Positions 42,491-48,394 of a DNA stretch of 48,394 bases are shown here, one piece after another. The position numbers were made by a program, and so were the translations under genes. Origin of the DNA: Melioribacter sp. (GTDB lineage: Bacteria; Bacteroidota; Ignavibacteria; Ignavibacteriales; Melioribacteraceae); assembly GCA_012026935.1 (NCBI GenBank), contig VEPI01000065.1:1-48394 (forward strand), in the 5' to 3' direction. How positions within the stretch are numbered: position 1 is the stretch's first letter; each line of letters begins with the position of its first letter. The notes beneath the pieces are model-generated. The model had not been told where the DNA came from. It saw only the letters and a list, made by a program, of their open reading frames with translations, and did not search any database.

Positions 42491-42944
42491 AAGCTTGTCT
42501 TAAAGTTTTGATATCAATTTTATTCATTTGAAGCATTGCATTCATAACTCTTTTAGATTTTTGCGCATCTTTGTCTTGCAATAACTCAAGCAATTTCGAT
42601 GGAATGATTTGCCATGATAAACCGAATTTATCTTTTAACCATCCGCATCTTGATTCTTCTCCTCCTTCTAAAAGTCTTTCCCAATAGTAATCTACTTCTT
42701 CTTGGGTTTCACAATCTACATAGAGTGAAATTGCTTCTGTGAACTTAAAATGAGGACCACCGTTTATTGCCATAAATTTTTGTCCATCGAGTTCGAATGA
42801 AGCTGTCACAACTGGTCCGTCCGGGCCATCTGAAGAGGTTCGAGTAACTTTTCCAATTTTGGAATTTTTAAAAATAGAACCATAGAAATTCATTGCTTCT
42901 TCTAAATTATTATCGAACCATAAGAATGGTGTTATCTTTTGCAT
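42477..42944 (-). CDS. VOC-fold protein (PhnB/glyoxalase-like)
   Basis: A 155-residue vicinal-oxygen-chelate protein. KITPFLWFDNNLEEAMNFYG and FKNSKIGKVTR open the first beta-alpha-beta-beta-beta unit; the second contains SLYVDCETQEEVDYYWERLL and CGWLKDKFGLSWQIIPSKL. The pattern is that of the group often misnamed 3-demethylubiquinone methyltransferase. The metal-binding His is not clear, so enzymatic activity is uncertain. A good SD (AAGGGAA) precedes ATG 42944. It follows the AHSA1 gene by 136 bases; that gap holds a GC-rich imperfect hairpin around 43020-43070. Confidence 0.86.
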   Translation of the reverse strand: MQKITPFLWFDNNLEEAMNFYGSIFKNSKIGKVTRTSSDGPDGPVVTASFELDGQKFMAINGGPHFKFTEAISLYVDCETQEEVDYYWERLLEGGEESRCGWLKDKFGLSWQIIPSKLLELLQDKDAQKSKRVMNAMLQMNKIDIKTLRQAYEKQ

Positions 42945-43080
42945 AGAGTTCCCTTAAAACTTTTGTTTAATTTTTTGTTGATTAGTATATAAACAGTTAA
43001 AACAGTTTTATAGTTGCACTAACCCCCGCGATCCGCTTTGACCGCTGATCGGGCAGGTGAATCACGGGTCTAATTCAGAA

Positions 43081-43587
43081 TTATTTTAAGCTATCAGCTA
43101 GTTTATCAAACGATTCATTCCAACTAGCTCCGGTCATTTCCTTCATCTGTCCGGCGGGGATACCTACATGTGTAAGCGTCATCTTTGTTTTGTTACCAAG
43201 ATCTTCGAATGTTATAGTTACGGTTAATTCCATCGGCCAATCGTCACCGGGCATTCCATAATAAGAAGCGGGGACTGCGTTTCCTTTCTCATCTGCAAAA
43301 CTATCTGTGCAAACGATTCGCTCTAGCGGTATAATTTCTTTGTATGTACCTGTACTCCAATACTCTTGACCTTCAGCTGATTTCATACATGAGTGATATT
43401 TTCCGCCAATTCTGAAATCTATTTTGCACACCGGACAGGTAAAATTTTTGGGTCCCCACCAGCGCATAAGATGTTCCGGTTCGGTCCACGCTTTCCAAAC
43501 AAGTTTCCGTGGTGCATTGAATATTCGAGTTATGATCAACTCTTTATCGGTGAATTTGGTTGTGTTGCTATCTATTTTATTTGACAT
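43081..43587 (-). CDS. SRPBCC/AHSA1-domain protein
   Basis: A 168-residue START-fold protein: LIITRIFNAPRKLVWKAWTE, LMRWWGPKNFTCPVCKID, GGKYHSCMKSAEGQEYWSTG and LTVTITFEDLGNKTKMTLTH. The CPVC element and other Cys near residue 48-52 suggest possible metal or redox binding, not seen in the two downstream paralogues. It overlaps the ArsR gene by 11 bases (SD AAAGGAG), the usual regulator-target layout of this family. Ligand unknown. Confidence 0.88.
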   Translation of the reverse strand: MSNKIDSNTTKFTDKELIITRIFNAPRKLVWKAWTEPEHLMRWWGPKNFTCPVCKIDFRIGGKYHSCMKSAEGQEYWSTGTYKEIIPLERIVCTDSFADEKGNAVPASYYGMPGDDWPMELTVTITFEDLGNKTKMTLTHVGIPAGQMKEMTGASWNESFDKLADSLK

Positions 43588-43909
43588 TTTTTTTCTCCTT
43601 TGCTTGTAACTGAGTTAGATAATTTTCTAATGCATCAAGTTTTTCTTCCCAAATTTTTCTGTATTTCTCAACCCAATCCGAAACTTCATTAAGTTTTTCC
43701 ATCCTAACCTCACAATATCTTTCCCGTCCTTGCTGTTTGATATCAATTAATCCGCACTGTTCTAAAATTTTAATATGCTTTGAAACTGCCGGACGGCTTA
43801 TATCAAATTTTTCAGCTATACCATTAAGTGTTAGCAATTGAGTTGCTAGTAGAGCTAATATTGCTCTCCGGTTTGGATCGGCTATTGCCTGAAAAACATC
43901 TCTTCGCAT
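43577..43909 (-). CDS. ArsR family transcriptional regulator
   Basis: A 110-residue winged-helix repressor. MRRDVFQAIADPNRRAILAL, LNGIAEKFDISRPAVSKHIK (recognition helix) and ILEQCGLIDIKQQGRERYCE (wing) are all typical. No CxC metal site is visible in the recognition helix, so it is likely one of the non-metal, AHSA1-associated ArsR proteins. It heads an operon running to 41093 and lies 8 bases from a perfect 34-bp palindrome that probably serves as its own operator. Confidence 0.92.
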   Translation of the reverse strand: MRRDVFQAIADPNRRAILALLATQLLTLNGIAEKFDISRPAVSKHIKILEQCGLIDIKQQGRERYCEVRMEKLNEVSDWVEKYRKIWEEKLDALENYLTQLQAKEKKNVK

Positions 43910-43917
43910 ATTATTTA

Positions 43918-43951
43918 ATTATATATGTAACCATATGGTTACATATATAAT
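43918..43951. promoter_or_regulatory. Perfect 34-bp palindrome, probable ArsR operator
   Basis: The sequence is self-complementary over all 34 bases with centre CCATATGG (43931-43938) and arms ATATATGTAA/TTACATATAT. It lies 8 bases upstream of the ArsR start codon. On the minus strand a TTGATT and a TATATA are spaced so that the -10 element overlaps the dyad, which fits autorepression. The regulator role is inferred from position and symmetry. Confidence 0.7.
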
Positions 43952-44054
43952 ACATCAAGTCTTAAAAATCAAGTGATTAAAAAAAATTTTTTTGTTTGGT
44001 GGGAATTGTCTCATTAATGAGATGATTAAGAAACTAACTTTTCAACAAAGTGAA

Positions 44055-44330
44055 TTAACCGCCAATCACTACAGTCCAAGGACGGACTTTCCATTCAGTG
44101 ATTAATCCGTTTAGTACGTAGGGATCATTTTTTGCAAACTCTTCTGCTACTGAAGAATTTTCCCCCTTGAAAACTAGAACAGCGCTGTCTGCGGGATCTG
44201 CGAGCGCACCTGCAATAAACAACTCGCCACGTTGATAAGAAGCATTTGCATATGCTAAATGTTTTTCTCTTAGAGGAACGCGTCTCTCTAAATAGTTTTC
44301 AACTGTTTTATAAAATAAGATGTAATACAT
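44055..44330 (-). CDS. YciI-like protein
   Basis: A 91-residue small protein: YYILFYKTVENYLERRVPLR, HLAYANASYQRGELFIAGAL and FAKNDPYVLNGLITEWKVRPW. These match YciI/YCII, including the conserved His (HLAY) and Asp-Pro (NDPYV) that form the presumed active site. Function in bacteria is uncertain (dehydrochlorinase-like fold). It follows a membrane-protein gene by 29 bases and is probably its operon partner. Confidence 0.85.
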   Translation of the reverse strand: MYYILFYKTVENYLERRVPLREKHLAYANASYQRGELFIAGALADPADSAVLVFKGENSSVAEEFAKNDPYVLNGLITEWKVRPWTVVIGG

Positions 44331-44359
44331 TATCTATTCCATTAATAGTTAAAAATATT

Positions 44360-44731
44360 CTATAAAATTGGAATTAAATAAATAATAAATCCAACGGCAA
44401 AAATTATTGTTAGAATGTTGGAACGGGCTTCTTTTATACCAAAAAAAACAATTTGTTCAACAGCTCTTAGAAACCAAAAAAGGAAAGTGGCTGTTAAAAT
44501 TGCTTTGCCAAGTTTTGTAGTAAGCAGTTCGCTTGCATAAAAAATGGATATATAACCTACAGCAACAAAAACAAAAGTAAGACAGAGATTTAATATTTGC
44601 ATAATTGCACGGTTGACAAATGTGAGACTTGCCAAATCTTTTTTCCAATTAAACAATTGCCAAAAAAATAAATGAAACAAGGCAAAGCTAAAATGAAATA
44701 TGCCGCCGATAATAAGTAGAGTGTGGTTCAT
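44360..44731 (-). CDS. Small membrane protein of unknown function
   Basis: A 123-residue protein with four hydrophobic segments (IIGGIFHFSFALFHLFFWQL, IMQILNLCLTFVFVAVGYIS, AILTATFLFWFLRAVEQIVF and ILTIIFAVGFIIYLIPIL). The start at 44731 has an SD (AAAGGAAA) and matches the hydrophobic beginning; an alternative ATG at 44779 would overlap the upstream gene stop as ATGA and add 16 residues. I do not recognise a family with certainty. It lies in a probable operon with the genes at 44776 and 44055. Confidence 0.6.
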   Translation of the reverse strand: MNHTLLIIGGIFHFSFALFHLFFWQLFNWKKDLASLTFVNRAIMQILNLCLTFVFVAVGYISIFYASELLTTKLGKAILTATFLFWFLRAVEQIVFFGIKEARSNILTIIFAVGFIIYLIPIL

Positions 44732-44775
44732 GAAAATTACGTTTCCTTTTTGCATTAATATACTGGAAATGCCAA

Positions 44776-45378
44776 TCATATTTTTCGTATAGCTGCTGAT
44801 GTTATCTTATCAGCATTGCGAATTATATAAACTGCAGAAAACCACATGACAACTGCCAATCCTGCACCGAGATAAGCTTGAGAATATGGTTTTAATATTC
44901 CGGTGAATACAACAAGTGCAAGGACACTTCCTGTTATCCCGGTTACATAGTATGCTTTGACACGAAACAAACGTGCAAGCGGAATAAAATGCACGCTAAC
45001 AATAAAAGCAATCCACGGCCAAATTTGATCCGATGCGTTTGTACTTACAAACAACCACACACCAAGTGCGATAAGAATTGTTTGACCAACTACTATCCAG
45101 ACGAACTTTGCACGAATTTGCCTCGCCTCGCTTCGCAGTTGTTCATCGGCATTCCGGAAATCGGCGGACTTAAATCCCGAATGCCGGCGAAGTTTATATG
45201 CAAACCAAATTAAACCGGCAAGCATACCAACCTGGATAATTGTCGAGAGACACCATAACTTCCAATCGGTATCGGATGTTAACACACTACTGACACCAAG
45301 ACCAAACCAGAATGTACCGGCAATTGCTAAAACGAAAACTCCGCTTGATAAACCCCATAGAAATTGTTTATTAGTCAT
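44776..45378 (-). CDS. Polytopic membrane protein of unknown function
   Basis: A 200-residue integral membrane protein with about six hydrophobic segments: GVFVLAIAGTFWFGLGVSSV, CLSTIIQVGMLAGLIWFAYK, FVWIVVGQTILIALGVWLFV, WPWIAFIVSVHFIPLARLFR, YYVTGITGSVLALVVFTGIL and LAVVMWFSAVYIIRNADKI. A charged cytoplasmic loop (about 63-90) separates helices 2 and 3. SD AAGGAA precedes ATG 45378. The stop overlaps the possible upstream start of the next membrane-protein gene (ATGA). Function unknown. Confidence 0.68.
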   Translation of the reverse strand: MTNKQFLWGLSSGVFVLAIAGTFWFGLGVSSVLTSDTDWKLWCLSTIIQVGMLAGLIWFAYKLRRHSGFKSADFRNADEQLRSEARQIRAKFVWIVVGQTILIALGVWLFVSTNASDQIWPWIAFIVSVHFIPLARLFRVKAYYVTGITGSVLALVVFTGILKPYSQAYLGAGLAVVMWFSAVYIIRNADKITSAAIRKI

Positions 45379-45390
45379 GATTCAATTCCT

Positions 45391-45494
45391 TCTTTGGCGG
45401 TCAAGGTCTACATCTTGACAGAAAATTATATAATTTTTTTTCGTCAAGCTTGCCCACTTGTTGTATTGGTAGGGAATAGTCGTTGACGACAGAG
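45391..45494. repeat. Palindromic intergenic repeat, copy 1 (REP-like)
   Basis: GGCGGTCAAGGTCTACATCT begins the element and TTGACGAC ends it. GTCAAG and CTTGAC pair locally (45400-45419), and outer GGTCAA/GTTGACGAC segments can pair over the whole length. A shorter homologue is at 46971-47040. It lies between the DUF4256 gene and the membrane-protein gene. Confidence 0.6.
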
Positions 45495-45500
45495 GAATAT

Positions 45501-46046
45501 CTAAACACTGAGTAAACCTCTGAACCCTCTTGCACTATAATATGAAGAGGCACCGTTGTGATACACAAAGACATGATCGTAGCGGCGATCACAGTAGAGT
45601 GCGCCGCCAAGATTCCGAATACCGGGTGGTGTTTTAACCCAGCTCGACGTTTTTGTATCAAAGTTTCCAAGCTTCTGCAACTCTCGATATTGTTCTTCTG
45701 TTAGAATCTCAATACCCATTGCGGACGCTGTATCAACAGCATTACCTTCCGGTCTATTTTCTTTCCTTGATTCCAGAGCTTCACGGTCATAGCAAAAACT
45801 TCTTCTATCAGTTGGACTTTCGGCTGAACAATCACAAAATGTATACTCTCCGGTTTTCTTGTTATAACTAATTACATCCGGCTCACCGCCGGTTCTTTCC
45901 ATTTCAAAAAGTGATTGAAGTTTTTCGGAATTAGCTTCCAGCCTTGCTTGTACTTTAGTCCAGTCAAGACCTTTATGGCGGTTCATATTTTTCTCAAAAC
46001 GGTTTTTCAATGTTCTGAGTAGTTCTTCTATTTGTTTTGCTTTCAT
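45501..46046 (-). CDS. DUF4256 family protein
   Basis: A 181-residue cytoplasmic protein: LLRTLKNRFEKNMNRHKGLD (start), GGEPDVISYNKKTGEYTFCD, CSAESPTDRRSFCYDREALE, IEILTEEQYRELQKLGNFDT and NLGGALYCDRRYDHVFVYHN. These fit the DUF4256 family, with conserved Cys, Asp and Arg residues but no known activity. A perfect SD (AAAGGAGG) precedes the ATG. An overlapping minus-strand open frame at 45401-45670 is not a gene. Confidence 0.88.
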   Translation of the reverse strand: MKAKQIEELLRTLKNRFEKNMNRHKGLDWTKVQARLEANSEKLQSLFEMERTGGEPDVISYNKKTGEYTFCDCSAESPTDRRSFCYDREALESRKENRPEGNAVDTASAMGIEILTEEQYRELQKLGNFDTKTSSWVKTPPGIRNLGGALYCDRRYDHVFVYHNGASSYYSARGFRGLLSV

Positions 46047-46167
46047 GTCTTTTCCTCCTTTGAGAAGTTCATCTGCAGTTCTAATCTCTCGATGGCATTT
46101 TAATACTTAAAGCTTTAGTAAATCTAACGGTGTTGACATTCTGCTAATATCTTTACTTCCTTATAAA

Positions 46168-46899
46168 TTAAAAATGAATTGATACTCCCAATGAGAAAAA
46201 GTCTTCCGATGGTCCTTCATGCGTTTTTGCCGATCCGAAATAATCATATTTATCATCACTATATAAATAATCGCGGTACTCGGTTATCTGTGTATAAGCT
46301 GCCATCGGGCGGTATTCGAAATCAAACGATACAAATTTGAACGGCATTATTTTTACGCCGAGTATATAACCGTATCTGAAAAGGTTTAATGATTTAGAAC
46401 CGTTAGCATTAAGAACAAGGGAATTGTCGCCTGTCACCGTATAACTTTGGAATGAACCGCCTAACATAAAACCCAGCGTAAGGGCAACAGGTAAGCTTTC
46501 GGTAGGAACAATGTATAGATCAAAATCGCAGAAGAGCATTGAGTAACTTATATCTTTATAGGTCAAATTTACCGTCGGGTCTTTAGGCAATCTTAGATTA
46601 TTTAATTTTGTAGAACAATAACTTACACCGACATTAAACCCGCCCCAAAAATCTTTAGGCAGTAATGCATAACCAACTCCGTAAGATGCCATCTTCCTGC
46701 TTTGATCAATTAAGATTTCTTCGTGCTCATTATACTGCATCAGCAATGCTTTATTAAAACCGGTATAGCTTCCGCGGGCATAAAACCCGTGCAGCAGATA
46801 TTCGGTTTCTTCTTCTTGTTGAGCTAAGATGTTTCCGCTAAGAAATAAATTAATGATAAGTATTAGTAAATAAAGCGAAGAGCGAAAATGATTTTTCAT
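46168..46899 (-). CDS. Outer-membrane beta-barrel protein
   Basis: A 243-residue exported protein with a signal peptide ending NILAQ. Alternating aromatic/polar strands (LLHGFYARGSYTGFNKALLM, WGGFNVGVSYCS, MLFCDFDLYIVPTESLPVAL, VSFDFEYRPMAAYTQITEYR) and the C-terminus FFSLGVSIHF, with Phe last, are features of a small outer-membrane barrel. SD TAGGAGGAG precedes the ATG. No specific ligand or family is evident. A palindromic repeat lies upstream. Confidence 0.7.
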   Translation of the reverse strand: MKNHFRSSLYLLILIINLFLSGNILAQQEEETEYLLHGFYARGSYTGFNKALLMQYNEHEEILIDQSRKMASYGVGYALLPKDFWGGFNVGVSYCSTKLNNLRLPKDPTVNLTYKDISYSMLFCDFDLYIVPTESLPVALTLGFMLGGSFQSYTVTGDNSLVLNANGSKSLNLFRYGYILGVKIMPFKFVSFDFEYRPMAAYTQITEYRDYLYSDDKYDYFGSAKTHEGPSEDFFSLGVSIHF

Positions 46900-46970
46900 T
46901 AACTCCTCCTAAGATTGCAGTATAATTTATTGATTTTATATGAATATTAGTTTTGTCCTTTCAAATTTTC

Positions 46971-47040
46971 TTCGGCGGTCAAGATACATACCTTGACTGA
47001 ATAATTTAATTTCATCAAGGAGCGGTCTTTGACGACCGAA
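46971..47040. repeat. Palindromic intergenic repeat, copy 2 (REP-like)
   Basis: The element starts TTCGGCGGTCAAG and ends CTTTGACGACCGAA, which can pair along almost their whole length; an inner GTCAAG/CTTGAC pair is also present. It corresponds to 45391-45494 with about 34 bases missing from the middle. It lies 71 bases upstream of the outer-membrane-barrel gene start. The rest of 46900-47130 is AT-rich without a gene. Confidence 0.6.
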
Positions 47041-47130
47041 AATAAAATTAAATATTAAACTCAATATTCAATTAATACTTATAGTCTCCACTATATTAAG
47101 TATACCGGTTTGTGGGTTGATCATAACCCT

Positions 47131-47315
47131 TCACTCTACATTACTCCATAACTTATGCAATGCTTTTAATGTTGATTCTGCATTCACTAAGTTATCAAAC
47201 TCTAAATCAACAATAACGTAGTTTGGATCATCCATTAGACGGAAGATGCGATAACACACCACGTTTCTTTGCCTGTAAGTTTGACTTTACTTATTACTTT
47301 TATTGATTTTCTCAT
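47131..47315 (-). pseudogene. Decayed small gene (cyclase-like, internal deletion and frameshift)
   Basis: From ATG 47313-47315 the minus strand reads MRKSIKVISKVKLTGKETW, then shifts frame. A second frame gives YRIFRLMDDPNYVIVDLEFD and NLVNAESTLKALHKLWSNVE, ending at the stop 47131-47133. The second part has the DDPN...DLEFDxxxxAE pattern of small stress-associated ligand-binding proteins of about 85-100 residues. The 185-base length is not a multiple of three and the middle is about 15-20 residues short, so an internal deletion is likely. Confidence 0.6.
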
Positions 47316-47324
47316 TAATACTTT

Positions 47325-47675
47325 TTACTTCCTTAAAATCTTCTCCATTGGCTTTCCTTTTGCCAATTCATCAACCAGCTTATCTAAATAACGAATCTTT
47401 TGCATTAGTTTGTCTTCTATTTCTTCCACACGATAGCCACAAATTACACCGGTAATTTTTGAAACATTTGGATTGATTTGTGGTGCCAGGGAGAAAAATG
47501 ATTTAAAATCACTTTTATTGTTGATTTGTTGTTGCAATGTTTGCTTATTATATCCTGTCAGCCAAAATATAATCTCATCTACTTCTGCTTTTGTGCGTCC
47601 TTTTCTCTCCGCTTTTTGTATATACAACGGATAGACACTAGCAAAAGTGGTTCTAAATATTCTTGCATTATCCAT
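47325..47675 (-). CDS. DUF2200 family protein
   Basis: A 116-residue protein matching DUF2200 throughout: [60 protein letters not shown] and [20 protein letters not shown]. The family is cytoplasmic and of unknown function; the ending [17 protein letters not shown] is typical and complete. It starts only with a weak SD and is followed by the decayed gene at 47131. Confidence 0.9.
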   Translation of the reverse strand: MDNARIFRTTFASVYPLYIQKAERKGRTKAEVDEIIFWLTGYNKQTLQQQINNKSDFKSFFSLAPQINPNVSKITGVICGYRVEEIEDKLMQKIRYLDKLVDELAKGKPMEKILRK

Positions 47676-47720
47676 TTTACTTATTACCTAATATTTAAGT
47701 TTTTTTGTCTATTTATTTCC

Positions 47721-47757
47721 TTGCGTCACGGTCATACCATGACAGCAGAATTAATTC
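47721..47757. repeat. Possible truncated third palindromic repeat copy
   Basis: GCGTCACGGTCATACCATGACAG (split at GGTCAT/ATGAC) contains GTCAT-ACC-ATGAC and the downstream AATTAATT seen after the first palindrome of copies 1 and 2 as an AT-rich tract. The match is short, so homology is tentative. Confidence 0.3.
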
Positions 47758-47788
47758 TGAGTATAAATAACAAAATTATTTTTAGCAT

Positions 47789-48322
47789 TTACTTTGTAGT
47801 TTTGCCTTCATACAATTTAGAGAATTCGTGGTCAATTGGTTCCCATAATTCTATTTTGTTGTTTTCGGGATCGAGGATATGAACAAATTTTCCATACTCA
47901 TATGTTTCTATTGAATCAACAATTGTAACGCCATTCTTTTTTAACTCTTTGACAAGGTCTTCAATATTTTCAACGCGATAATTTATCATAAATTCTTTCT
48001 TAGATGGGGCAAAGTATTTTGTATTTTCGTTGAAAGGACTCCATTGCAAATATGCTTTTTGTTCGGGAGAGTCACTTTTCCTGAACTCAAACAATGAGCC
48101 GTATTCATTGGTAACTAATCCGAGATTTTCATTATACCACTCTCTCATTTTTTTAGGATCCTTAGTTTTGAAAAATATTCCCCCAACACCAGTTACTTTC
48201 TTTTTTACATTCATTATGTCCCTCGATTTATTTGCCGATGAATCATTTTGAGCCTTGCTGTTATTAGAGATTAATAGCAGACTTATTGATAAATATAATA
48301 TGATGATCTTGTATTTATGCAT
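47789..48322 (-). CDS. Exported VOC-fold (glyoxalase-like) protein
   Basis: A 177-residue protein with a signal peptide (hydrophobic about 6-22, ending SKAQND), which is unusual for this normally cytosolic fold. The VOC domain (about 40-170): VTGVGGIFFKTKDPKKMREW, YNENLGLVTNEYGSLFEFRK, YRVENIEDLVKELKKNGVTI and YGKFVHILDPENNKIELWEP with the C-terminal metal Glu. The first metal-ligand position reads Gly-Ile rather than His. SD AAAGGAA precedes the ATG. An extracytoplasmic binding or sequestration role is possible. The window ends 72 bases beyond, with no further gene seen. Confidence 0.86.
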   Translation of the reverse strand: MHKYKIIILYLSISLLLISNNSKAQNDSSANKSRDIMNVKKKVTGVGGIFFKTKDPKKMREWYNENLGLVTNEYGSLFEFRKSDSPEQKAYLQWSPFNENTKYFAPSKKEFMINYRVENIEDLVKELKKNGVTIVDSIETYEYGKFVHILDPENNKIELWEPIDHEFSKLYEGKTTK

Positions 48323-48394
48323 ATTTAATTCCTTTTAAGAATTGATTTGATACTGACTCAACTTAGCAGAAAAGGGAATTGTTGTCAATTTTTT

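Noticed and set aside
45401-45670. Minus-strand open frame overlapping DUF4256
   Set aside because: It overlaps a conserved gene in another frame and the repeat at 45391-45494; no start signal.
1-48394. CRISPR array, prophage or intact insertion sequence
   Set aside because: No regularly spaced repeats, transposase, capsid or tail genes were found; only the recombinase fragment at the left edge.

Overview
The window is AT-rich bacterial DNA, most likely from the Ignavibacteria (Bacteroidota/Chlorobi group). The evidence is a PorU-PorV pair of the type IX secretion system (T9SS), several proteins ending in T9SS-type/FlgD-like C-terminal sorting domains, TonB receptors with and without an N-terminal carboxypeptidase-like domain, many short signal peptides ending in AQ, and good Shine-Dalgarno (SD) sequences on only some of the genes. 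The lineage is inferred from gene content; no rRNA is present.

Region 1 (3-16681, all + strand). After the frameshifted remnant of a tyrosine recombinase come twelve closely packed genes. They encode a BtuF-like binding protein, a GntR/UTRA regulator, an ECF-transporter S component, a PurM-like kinase resembling alpha-ribazole kinase CblS, a double ECF ATPase, an ECF T component, an ADP-ribosylglycohydrolase, an exported PHP/CehA-type phosphoesterase (broken by an in-frame stop), two BtuB-like TonB receptors, a short S-adenosylhomocysteine-hydrolase-like enzyme, a concentrative nucleoside transporter and an adenosine-deaminase-family enzyme. Together they form an outer-membrane-to-cytoplasm import and processing route for a nucleoside-containing cofactor. 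My best hypothesis is salvage of corrinoids, their lower-ligand riboside and their adenosyl moiety. I do not know this combination as a described system.

Region 2 (16682-24566). A degenerate tRNA-Glu-like sequence and a strong hairpin lie directly before a secreted LIM-DA1-type metallopeptidase gene, an architecture best known from plants. A two-component signalling block follows (lone receiver, PAS-HisKA_3 kinase, NarL-type regulator, unknown membrane protein). Two copies of a diverged intergenic element of about 140 bp flank it, each with a pair of CNGTA-N4-TACTG dyads 117-118 bp apart. Then come an aldo/keto reductase, tRNA-Glu(CUC), a 2Fe-2S thioredoxin-like ferredoxin, endonuclease III and an HD-domain protein.

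Region 3 (24657-38304, + strand). This is a cell-envelope/T9SS block: PorU, PorV, an M6-like protein whose HExxH motif is wholly replaced (pseudo-protease), a gluzincin/beta-propeller/beta-barrel fusion, an unknown envelope protein and the GTPase Der.

Region 4 (38367-48322, - strand). Small accessory genes: a lipid/isoprenylcysteine methyltransferase-like protein, a metallo-beta-lactamase-fold hydrolase, an APC permease, an ArsR-led operon with three AHSA1 proteins, VOC and DoxX (34-bp perfect palindrome upstream), YciI, two membrane proteins, DUF4256, an outer-membrane barrel, DUF2200 and an exported VOC protein. Palindromic intergenic repeats and one decayed small gene are interspersed. No CRISPR array, rRNA, prophage or intact insertion sequence was seen.
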